Shown: in pieces, positions 1 to 5,609 of the stretch
Layout: each line of letters opens with the position of its first letter
Numbering within the stretch: position 1 is the first letter of the stretch
Position numbers and translations under genes: made by a program
Source: an uncultured Clostridia bacterium
Lineage (GTDB): Bacteria; Bacillota; Clostridia; Christensenellales; Borkfalkiaceae
DNA length: 43,571 nucleotides
Reading direction: 5' to 3'
NCBI GenBank assembly: GCA_947628505.1
Contig: CANRAD010000016.1
Span: 1 to 43,571, forward strand
Notes under the pieces: model-generated
The model's input: the letters and a program-made list of their open reading frames with translations, nothing else
Told to the model about the DNA's origin: nothing
Databases searched by the model: none

Positions 1-54
1 CGCTGTACTGCTGAACAAAAACGCTCCTATAATATAATAAAAAAGGAGTCAAGT

Positions 55-657
55 ATGTACTACGGTTACATAAGAGTAAGCAGCGATAAACAAACAGTAG
101 AAAACCAAAGATTTGAAATTAATAATTTCTGTGAAAAACACGGAATAATTATCGATGGTTGGATTGAAGAAACTATAAGCGGAACAAAAAATTATAACAA
201 AAGAGCGCTTGGAAAATTATTGAAGAAAGTTTGTAAAGATGATGTTATTATTTGCTCCGAACTTTCTCGTCTTGGGCGAAATTTGTTTATGATAATGGAA
301 ATTCTAAATATCTGCATGAATAAAGAATGTCGCGTATGGACTATTAAAGATAATTATAGGCTTGGAGATGACATACAAAGCAAGGTGTTGGCTTTTGCAT
401 TTGGTTTGTCTGCCGAAATAGAAAGAAATCTTATAAGCCAACGCACCAAAGAAGCATTGGCAAGAAAAAGAGCGGAGGGCGTTGTTCTTGGTAGACCAGC
501 GGGACGTAAATCAAGTCACGTTAAATTGTCCGGTAAAGACGAAGTCATAAAAACTTTACGTCAACAAGGTGTTTCGATTGTTAAGATTGCTGAAATTTTT
601 AAAGTAGATAGAATGACTGTGGCAAAATATATTAAGGACAAACAGTTATATTTGTGA
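55..657 (+). CDS. Small serine recombinase (resolvase/invertase family)
   Basis: A 200-residue resolvase/invertase-type site-specific recombinase. The N-terminal catalytic domain begins YIRVSS, where the serine of the R-V-S motif (Ser9) should be the nucleophile attacking DNA. A second conserved stretch, SRLGRN, lies near residues 70-75. The helix E and AEIERN..QRTKEAL region (about 116-140) is typical of small resolvases, and the last ~40 residues form a helix-turn-helix (VSIVKIAEIFKVDRMTVAKYI). Length matches resolvases of Tn3/Hin size rather than large serine integrases, so it probably resolves or inverts DNA within the element. A good Shine-Dalgarno (AAGGAG, 43-48) precedes the ATG and a TATAAT-like -10 lies at 28-33. 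Its recombination site was not identified. Confidence 0.88.
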   Translation: MYYGYIRVSSDKQTVENQRFEINNFCEKHGIIIDGWIEETISGTKNYNKRALGKLLKKVCKDDVIICSELSRLGRNLFMIMEILNICMNKECRVWTIKDNYRLGDDIQSKVLAFAFGLSAEIERNLISQRTKEALARKRAEGVVLGRPAGRKSSHVKLSGKDEVIKTLRQQGVSIVKIAEIFKVDRMTVAKYIKDKQLYL

Positions 658-800
658 AGAAAGCAAACAACAAAACGATTAAATAATTTTATGACTAAGT
701 GGTTGCACAATAATATTCGCGTTTATAAATAAGGTATAAGGGTGAATTATGCCTGTTGTTTAATAATGAGGGAAGTTAAAATTTTACAAGGGAAGCAAAT

Positions 801-1853
801 ATGAATGTTACTTTTTTGATTGGAAACGGGTTTGACATTAACTTGGGATTGCGAACGAAATATACTGACTTTATTGAAATTTACCGCGAGATACAACCGC
901 AAGACAATGAAATTATAAAAAAATTTAAGGGAAATATTATTAAAAAAAATCTTCCACATTGGTCTGATGCTGAACTCGCTTTTGGTGAAGCAACTTCATC
1001 AATATCGGAAAATTTCACCGTTGAAGATTTTTGTTATTGTCATACCCATTTTTGTACAACTTTGGCTGAATATTTGCGCAGTGAACAGAAAAGGCTTGTA
1101 TTAAATAAAGAAAATTTGCCTGTAATATCGTCAAAATTTTCAAAAGCTGTAAATAATTTCACGCTAGGATTTAGAACTGTACAAAGCGATCAAATACGGG
1201 CATTGATTTCATCCTATACTCGCGGGGCCATATCATTTAATTTTATTGACTTTAATTATACAGATTCTTTAGATTTGCTGTGTGGCAATACAAATAATTT
1301 AGTTGGATGGGGAATCCATAACAACGAAAGAAACTCGGTGAACAAATTCATTCATGTGCATGGCACGATAGACAGAAGTATGGTTCTTGGGGTGCATGAC
1401 GAATCGCAACTAGCAAATACAGAAAGTTTTAAGTCTTATGATAAATTTTGTATCGCACAAATGATAAAATCACAGACAGATACTGCCAATGAAGAAAATA
1501 CATATAATAACGCTTTACAAATTTTAAACAATAGTCACCTTATTTATATTTATGGGATGTCGCTTGGCGACACGGATAAATATTGGTGGGGAAATATATG
1601 TCGCCTGTTGAGGGCGAATAGCTCATTAAGAGTAATTCTGCACTGTTATAATGCTCCAAAAAATGAATTATTGCCATTTGAAATTAGGAGATTTGAGGAT
1701 AAGCAACGTGATAGGTTGCTTAGTTTTGTAAATGATGAAAAAGAACGAACTGCTTCCTTGCGGGAGCGTATTCACATTACGGGGGCAAATATTTTCAGGG
1801 ATTTAGAAAATATAGCAGTACCTTTAAGCGAAAATCAAGCAAAAGCGAGTTAG
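801..1853 (+). CDS. AbiH-family abortive infection protein
   Basis: A 350-residue protein that starts with the signature of the AbiH family: hydrophobic strand then LIGNGFD (residues 6-12), followed by LGLRTKYTDF. The C-terminal part has IYGMSLGDTDKYWWG (about 249-263), resembling the conserved second motif of the family. AbiH proteins abort phage infection in lactococci; the molecular mechanism is not established. The ORF is intact, stands alone between a recombinase and a toxin-antitoxin pair, and has a GGGAAG Shine-Dalgarno seven bases before the ATG. Defence cargo of element 1 is the most likely role. No partner gene is visible, in line with AbiH acting alone. Family assignment is strong; activity against phage is inferred. 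Confidence 0.85.
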   Translation: MNVTFLIGNGFDINLGLRTKYTDFIEIYREIQPQDNEIIKKFKGNIIKKNLPHWSDAELAFGEATSSISENFTVEDFCYCHTHFCTTLAEYLRSEQKRLVLNKENLPVISSKFSKAVNNFTLGFRTVQSDQIRALISSYTRGAISFNFIDFNYTDSLDLLCGNTNNLVGWGIHNNERNSVNKFIHVHGTIDRSMVLGVHDESQLANTESFKSYDKFCIAQMIKSQTDTANEENTYNNALQILNNSHLIYIYGMSLGDTDKYWWGNICRLLRANSSLRVILHCYNAPKNELLPFEIRRFEDKQRDRLLSFVNDEKERTASLRERIHITGANIFRDLENIAVPLSENQAKAS

Positions 1854-1990
1854 AATTAAGACTCATTTATAGATTAAATAGAATATGATAAATTGATTGG
1901 AAAAAATTAAAGCAAGTAAATTTCGGTAAAAGAAGAAATAAGCCGATAAAAATTTTGTGACTAAATTGTTTGATTTACAATTTATGGTGT

Positions 1991-2152
1991 TATAATCAAA
2001 TTATAGATGGGCGGAGTATGCCCTTGCCGCAATGGAGTGGTGTTATGATGAGAAGTATGTCCTACTTCTCACTCGGCAAAATGTGTTGCCGAGCTGCCTC
2101 GCACTTTTAAAAGGTCTATGACGTGACCTTATTGTTTTTTGTGTGTGCGAGG
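1991..2152 (+). other. Short hairpin-rich transcription unit with 21-codon ORF (2045-2110)
   Basis: The 1854-2291 gap contains what looks like a small gene. An extended -10 (TGTTATAAT, TATAAT at 1991-1996) is followed by GGGC/GCCC (2009-2023), a GGAG at 2034-2037 and an ATG at 2045 opening a 21-codon frame starting MMRSMSYFSLGK and ending TAA at 2110. Three stems follow or overlap it: 2050-2057 with 2063-2070 (8 bp), 2072-2079 with 2086-2093 (8 bp) and 2097-2104 with 2145-2152 (8 bp). An inner stem 2111-2116/2125-2130 is followed by a T-run. I do not recognise the peptide. It could be a leader/attenuator or a structured small RNA. Confidence 0.4.
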
Positions 2153-2223
2153 TTGGGCTTTGTTGTTGTACAATTTTTTAGAAATTTGCCAATAGTTTTT
2201 TGCCGCTGTGTGGTATGCACCTA

Positions 2224-2270
2224 TTGACAGTGGTACATAATTATGCTATAATAATTGCACAATAGCATAA
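2224..2270 (+). promoter_or_regulatory. Consensus promoter with operator palindrome for the toxin-antitoxin operon
   Basis: TTGACA (2224-2229), a 17-base spacer and TATAAT (2247-2252) form a perfect sigma-A promoter. The inverted repeat TTATGCTAT (2241-2249) / ATAGCATAA (2262-2270) covers the -10, as expected for autorepression by the antitoxin or complex. Confidence 0.8.
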
Positions 2271-2291
2271 AATATATTATGGAGGTGCATT

Positions 2292-2552
2292 ATGCCGCAG
2301 ATAATTCCAATCAGAGATTTAAGGGATACTACTAAAATTTCAGAGCTGTGCAACGCCACGAACGAGCCGATTTTTGTAACCAAAAACGGTTACGGCGATA
2401 TGGTGGTGATGAGTATGGCGGCTTACGAACAGCGTATTGCACAGACAGAAATGTACTCGAAAATTATGGAAGGCAAGGCGCAGGCAGACGATGGTAAACT
2501 TATAGACGGTTCTGCCGCAATGGCTAAATTGAGGGCAAAGTATGTCAAGTAA
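2292..2552 (+). CDS. Phd/YefM-type antitoxin
   Basis: An 86-residue antitoxin. The N-terminus (PQIIPIRDLRDTTKISELC, then EPIFVTKNGYGDMVVMS) matches the Phd/YefM DNA-binding fold: a short beta hairpin binding operator DNA, followed by a helical C-terminus that covers the toxin. It should neutralise the RelE/ParE-like product of the next gene and repress the shared promoter, whose -10 is overlapped by a palindrome. GGAGG at 2281-2285 sets the ATG at 2292. The last 11 bases overlap the toxin gene, giving coupled translation. The pair probably stabilises element 1. Confidence 0.88.
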   Translation: MPQIIPIRDLRDTTKISELCNATNEPIFVTKNGYGDMVVMSMAAYEQRIAQTEMYSKIMEGKAQADDGKLIDGSAAMAKLRAKYVK

Positions 2553-2874
2553 ATTCGACTACTTTTTAACGCCGCTCGCAGAGCAAGACATAGACTCGGT
2601 GCTTGCTTACATAACGGACGCGCTTTGCAACGGACAAGCCGCAAAGAAGTTGTTCGGGGATATTGAAAGCGCGATTGATAGAATTTGCGAGTTTCCGTAT
2701 TCCTCAGATGACTGCAAGCTTTTTCTCATACAGGACGAACACATCCGGCACGTCATCATAGACAATTACGTGTTAGTTTACGAAGTTAAGGAAGCGGAAA
2801 GCAAGCTGAATCTTTTGCGGTTTTGCTATAACCGCATGGATTTGACAAAGCTTATGCTTGGCAAAAAAGATTAA
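2542..2874 (+). CDS. RelE/ParE-superfamily toxin
   Basis: A 110-residue toxin partner. The sequence FDYFLTPLAEQDIDSVLAYITDALCNGQAAKKLFGDIESAIDRICEFP is the helical hairpin of the RelE/ParE fold, and IRHVIIDNYVLVYEVKEAESKLNLLRFCYNRMD gives the strand region, with the conserved R..I..NY..VY pattern. RelE members cut mRNA on the ribosome and ParE members poison gyrase; the sequence alone does not decide between them. The start codon lies inside the antitoxin gene (11-bp overlap), typical of this operon order. The frame is intact, so the toxin is probably functional. Confidence 0.85.
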   Translation: MSSKFDYFLTPLAEQDIDSVLAYITDALCNGQAAKKLFGDIESAIDRICEFPYSSDDCKLFLIQDEHIRHVIIDNYVLVYEVKEAESKLNLLRFCYNRMDLTKLMLGKKD

Positions 2875-2960
2875 AAATTTTTTGATTTTTTGAAATTTTC
2901 GGTGATAATTTTATCTATTTATATGAGGGTAATATGAGATAATCTCAACCTAAAACTTTA

Positions 2961-3051
2961 TAGAATGTCTAACCAACATAGAGCAATTTGAAGTTGTTAA
3001 ATACGGTTAAAGTCGGTGATTTGCGAGAAGCAGTCAGCGGCTTTTTCGTTG
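2961..3051 (+). repeat. Conserved non-coding block, copy 1 (candidate small RNA)
   Basis: About 90 bp closely matching 14338-14426 in element 2. The shared parts are TAGAATGTCTAACCAACATA at the start and a 3' part beginning GTTAAAGTCG that ends in AGAAGC (3027-3032), an 8-base loop and GCTTTTT, which reads as a weak intrinsic terminator. The middle (about 2983-3004) is diverged. In both elements it lies roughly 390-500 bp upstream of a tiny R-x-P-stop ORF or less. Confidence 0.6.
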
Positions 3052-3440
3052 TCTTGAAAAGTAAAAGTTGGGTGAAAGTTTTATAAAAATGTAAACTTTT
3101 CGGCTTGTCATTTGGCTACCACTTGGAGGGAATTACGATAAAAATTTTCTTGTTTAGGATATGGCAAAAACACAAATGCGGGTTTCCCGCAATTTGCCCC
3201 CGAAGGTGGAATTATCCCACCTTCCTTATCCTGCTTACCTTTTTCCTCGAAAAAATCCCACTTTTTGCTCTTTCCAAAAGCTATAAAATTGAGGGAGTTC
3301 TATGCTTTGAGTGGACTAAATGAATACCGAAAACTGTTGCACTTTGGCAAAATTTTCAGGCAGGTTAAGAAAAATGCAACAACGACATTTTTGATAAAGC
3401 AAGCGGGAAACCCGCCGCCAAAAAAATAAAGGAGGAAACA
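3052..3440. other. Intergenic region with two hairpins, no convincing gene
   Basis: No credible coding frame. TGCGGG/CCCGCA at 3177-3191 and GAAGGTGG/CCACCTTC at 3202-3224 are perfect short hairpins. A 72-codon frame at 3105-3323 lacks a Shine-Dalgarno and any recognisable motif. Confidence 0.4.
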
Positions 3441-3464
3441 ATGAAATATTCCAGAGGGCCATAA
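3441..3464 (+). CDS. Seven-codon leader ORF (MKYSRGP)
   Basis: ATG at 3441 follows a strong AAAGGAGG Shine-Dalgarno and opens a seven-codon frame ending R-G-P-stop. The equivalent place in element 2 (14491-14511) has a six-codon frame ending R-P-P-stop with the same strong ribosome site. The encoded peptides differ at the start but both finish AGA-xxG-CCA-TAA. A terminal proline before the stop slows release in TnaC-type leaders, so a regulatory uORF is plausible. Confidence 0.45.
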   Translation: MKYSRGP

Positions 3465-3518
3465 AAATTTTTATAAGAGCAAGTCGCAAAATGAAGTAAA
3501 AAACTTTACTTTTGGGTC

Positions 3519-3573
3519 TTGACAAATCAAGCGAGCTGTGATATATCGTATTAACAATCTGTTACGGTATATC
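3519..3573 (+). promoter_or_regulatory. Promoter and operator-like inverted repeat upstream of integrase 1
   Basis: TTGACA (3519-3524), 17 bases and TATATC (3542-3547). An inverted repeat GATATATCG (3540-3548) / CGGTATATC (3565-3573), with one mismatch, overlaps the -10 and the expected start site. Confidence 0.55.
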
Positions 3574-3625
3574 TTACAACTTAATCACAACTGAATACTT
3601 TTTAATAAAATAAGGAGGAACTTTT

Positions 3626-3715
3626 GTGAATATGGTGAGAGGACATAGTAACTGTATTTCGAGCGGTAGAACATACCGCTTCACAAATAAAACAACAAGG
3701 AGAATTGAACGATAG
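3626..3715 (+). CDS. Possible 29-residue leader peptide coupled to integrase 1
   Basis: GTG at 3626 lies five bases after the strong TAAGGAGGAA site (3611-3620) and opens a 29-codon basic frame (begins MNMVRGHSNC) that ends TAG at 3715, overlapping the integrase TTG start (3705) by 11 bases. The integrase's own ribosome site is too close to its TTG to be strong, so coupling to this frame is possible. I do not recognise the peptide. In element 2 the equivalent Shine-Dalgarno serves the integrase directly. Confidence 0.35.
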   Translation: MNMVRGHSNCISSGRTYRFTNKTTRRIER

Positions 3716-4934
3716 AGAATTACAAAAAGTTTTAAATGCAATAAAGTATATACCCGAAGATGGGCGCGACGAAGTAACTCAAATCATACTGAAAGCGGCT
3801 TCGGAAAGCATAACGCTTGAAAGGCTGAAAACGCTCACTTCGAGGGAAGTAAAAAGTAACGGAAAAGAACACGGGACAAGCGGATTCGTCAAATTTACTA
3901 AAAAGGAGATAGAATCCATGTCCGACAATTTAAAAAAATTATTTGTCGTCAACGACAAAATTGTAACCTATCGCTACATAAACGGCGTGTATCAGGCGAG
4001 ATTTCGTCGTGACGGCTACAATATCGAGGTTGCCTCCAAAAACTTCGATATGATGAAGCAAAAATTTTTGGAGCGGCTGATTAAAGACGAAAAGGCAAAA
4101 AAGAACGCGCAATATCCTCTGCTCAAAGACTTTTTAGCCGAATGGCTGAAAGTCAAAAAACAGACGGTGAAAACAACCACTTACACAGGCTACTGCACAT
4201 TGATAGATTACCACGTGTTGCCGCGCTTCGGCGATATGCACATCAACGAGATAACGCGAAGTCATATTCAAAATTTTTTGTTTGAGCTGACCGACGCGGG
4301 CAAGAACCGCACGGCGGCAAAGCTCAAACAACTGCTTTCGGCGATATTCAACGTTGCATGCGAGGACTACAACCTCAAATCCCCGATGACGAAAATTGCC
4401 CTCTCCCACTACGAAGTAAAAAAGGGCAGGGCGTTCACCAAAGACGAGGAGTGCAAAATTGTGGATTTCTGCAAGCGCAATCCGCACTACGAGGGCAATT
4501 CGGCAATGCTGTTGTTAATGTACACAGGTATGCGCGTGGGCGAGCTGAAAAGAATGAGGTACGACGGAACGTTTGTTACCTGCGAATCGGAGAAAACGCG
4601 CAAGGGCTATGCCACCGTGATAAGAAAAATCCCCGTTTCGCCGATGCTGAAAAGAGTGCTTGACATGATTGACTTCGACCTTGCACGGGAAGCGAGTAAA
4701 TATGCTGTGCGCGACGCGGTAAAGCGAATTTTCCCCGACAGACATATTCACGAGCTACGCTACACCTTTATTACAAGGGCGAAAGAGTGCGGCTGTGACC
4801 CCGAACTGATAATGAAATGGGTCGGGCACGAATTTGACCAAGACGTTAAGACTTCGCGCGTGGACAGAGGCTACACAACCTTTTCGGAAGAATACAGTTT
4901 GAAAGAAATCAACAAAATCGACTATTTTTTGTAA
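3705..4934 (+). CDS. Tyrosine recombinase (integrase of element 1)
   Basis: A 409-residue phage/ICE-type integrase. Order: a short N-terminal helical region (1-60), an AP2-like arm-binding segment (about 85-128), a core-binding SAM-like domain (about 136-225) and the catalytic domain. Visible catalytic residues are Arg277 (TGMRVGEL), a lysine in the 299-308 hairpin, His349 and Arg352 (HELRYTF), His375 (WVGHE) and Tyr390 (RGYTTF), so the site is complete. It should integrate and excise element 1 at the nearby tRNA-Leu. It starts at TTG, chosen because the residues align with the N-terminus of the element 2 integrase. A second ribosome site (AAAAAGGAGATAG) precedes Met72, so a shorter form lacking the N-terminus may also be made. 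Confidence 0.9.
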   Translation: MNDRELQKVLNAIKYIPEDGRDEVTQIILKAASESITLERLKTLTSREVKSNGKEHGTSGFVKFTKKEIESMSDNLKKLFVVNDKIVTYRYINGVYQARFRRDGYNIEVASKNFDMMKQKFLERLIKDEKAKKNAQYPLLKDFLAEWLKVKKQTVKTTTYTGYCTLIDYHVLPRFGDMHINEITRSHIQNFLFELTDAGKNRTAAKLKQLLSAIFNVACEDYNLKSPMTKIALSHYEVKKGRAFTKDEECKIVDFCKRNPHYEGNSAMLLLMYTGMRVGELKRMRYDGTFVTCESEKTRKGYATVIRKIPVSPMLKRVLDMIDFDLAREASKYAVRDAVKRIFPDRHIHELRYTFITRAKECGCDPELIMKWVGHEFDQDVKTSRVDRGYTTFSEEYSLKEINKIDYFL

Positions 4935-4981
4935 ATTGCTCACAACATCGGGCTATTTGGGCAAAAACAGGGCAAAAATCG

Positions 4982-5000
4982 TTTCCCAATTATTTCCCAA
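4982..5000 (+). promoter_or_regulatory. Integrase arm-type repeats, element 1 right end
   Basis: TTTCCCAA occurs at 4982-4989 and 4993-5000, 11 bp apart. Closely related ACTCCCCAA pairs occur at both ends of element 2, which supports a role as binding sites for the integrase N-terminal domain. Confidence 0.5.
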
Positions 5001-5046
5001 AAGTAACAAAAATGAGAGAAATCTCAAAAAATTCCTCTCATTTCGC

Positions 5047-5133
5047 TGGTGCCCGAGATCGGATTTGAACCGATACGCCCTTGCGAGCTCTGGATTTTAA
5101 GTCCAGTGCGTCTGCCGTTCCGCCACTCGGGCA
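5047..5133 (-). tRNA. tRNA-Leu (anticodon UAA)
   Basis: Read on the minus strand: acceptor TGCCCGA/TCGGGCA, anticodon loop CTTAAAA giving UAA, a class II variable arm and an encoded CCA (complement of 5047-5049). 84 nt without CCA. It is the attachment target of element 1, whose integrase ends about 110 bp away on the 3' side. Confidence 0.95.
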
Positions 5134-5195
5134 CGATTTTTGTGAAGTTTTCATTTATAAATGTGAAAAAAGTGTTAATTTCTTTCTGTCAATGC

Positions 5196-5235
5196 TTTTA
5201 AGTCCCTTGCGTCTGCCTATTCCGCCACACAAGCA
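5196..5235 (-). pseudogene. 5' half of a tRNA-Leu, truncated at the anticodon loop
   Basis: The minus-strand sequence from 5235 down to 5196 matches the 5' half of the neighbouring tRNA-Leu: D-stem and loop GTGGCGGAATAGGCAGACGC, then the anticodon stem start and loop GACTTAAAA, where similarity stops. The 3' half is absent. It lies about 60 bp from the intact gene and looks like a recombination scar. Confidence 0.7.
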
Positions 5236-5293
5236 AAATATTAAATTAAAGATTTTTAGCTCTTCACGTCATGTCGACGAGCTTATTAAATTT

Positions 5294-5324
5294 ATAACGC
5301 CTTGGCTTACCGCCAAGGCGTTAT
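5294..5324 (-). terminator. Long hairpin beside the displaced tRNA-Cys end
   Basis: A 13-bp perfect stem (5294-5306 with 5312-5324) with a 5-base loop. On the minus strand it directly follows the displaced tRNA-Cys 3' end and so probably ended the tRNA operon before element 2 inserted. No clear T-run. Confidence 0.5.
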
Positions 5325-5350
5325 TTGGAGGCGCCACCCGGATTTGAACC
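5324..5350 (-). repeat. Left att repeat (displaced 3' end of tRNA-Cys)
   Basis: 27 bp identical to 17192-17218. On the minus strand it reads GGTTCAAATCCGGGTGGCGC followed by CTCCA, the T-arm and acceptor end of tRNA-Cys. Similarity stops at AAGTGGCG, which is element DNA. Confidence 0.88.
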
Positions 5351-5461
5351 AAGTGGCGTGCCGAAAATTCGCCTTGCCAAAGTGCCGTTTTTGAGCAAAT
5401 ATAGCCTATTTATTATATAAAAACCGCTATTTTACGTCAAGCATTTTTAGCAAAAATTTTT

Positions 5462-5481
5462 ACTCCCCAATTACTCCCCAA
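5462..5481 (+). promoter_or_regulatory. Integrase arm-type repeats, element 2 left end
   Basis: ACTCCCCAA at 5462-5470 and 5473-5481. The same pair occurs near the other end (17087-17107), in keeping with arm sites flanking both att ends as in Tn916-like elements. Confidence 0.55.
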
Positions 5482-5510
5482 AATAAAACCAAATTTGCCG
5501 ATGATGTTAA

Positions 5511-5545
5511 GCAAAAAACCGAAAGGCTCTCTTTCGGTTTTTTGC
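5511..5545 (-). terminator. Bidirectional intrinsic terminator
   Basis: A 15-bp perfect stem (5511-5525 with 5531-5545) with A/T tracts on both sides, placed just after the stop of the minus-strand nuclease-like gene. Confidence 0.85.
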
Positions 5546-5609
5546 GGTTTAATTTTCAAATTACTTTTTAAGCAGAATTCAATTAATGTTAATTCAGAAG
5601 GATGACATT

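Larger units (their letters stand above)
1..5046 (+). mobile_element. Element 1, partial integrated element (right end)
   Basis: Low-GC accessory DNA ending at tRNA-Leu. It holds a serine recombinase, AbiH, a toxin-antitoxin pair, a conserved non-coding block and a tyrosine integrase whose 3' end lies about 110 bp from the tRNA 3' end, the usual layout of an element integrated in a tRNA. Arm-type repeats (4982-5000) sit between integrase and tRNA. No second copy of the tRNA-Leu 3' end occurs to the left, so the other boundary is outside the window. No relaxase gene is visible in this part. Confidence 0.6.

Noticed and set aside
2009-2152. Hammerhead or other known ribozyme in the hairpin cluster
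   Set aside because: GATGAG is present, but the GAAA and cleavage-site elements of a hammerhead core are not.
3105-3323. 72-codon frame in element 1
   Set aside because: No Shine-Dalgarno, no motif, and it crosses two hairpins.
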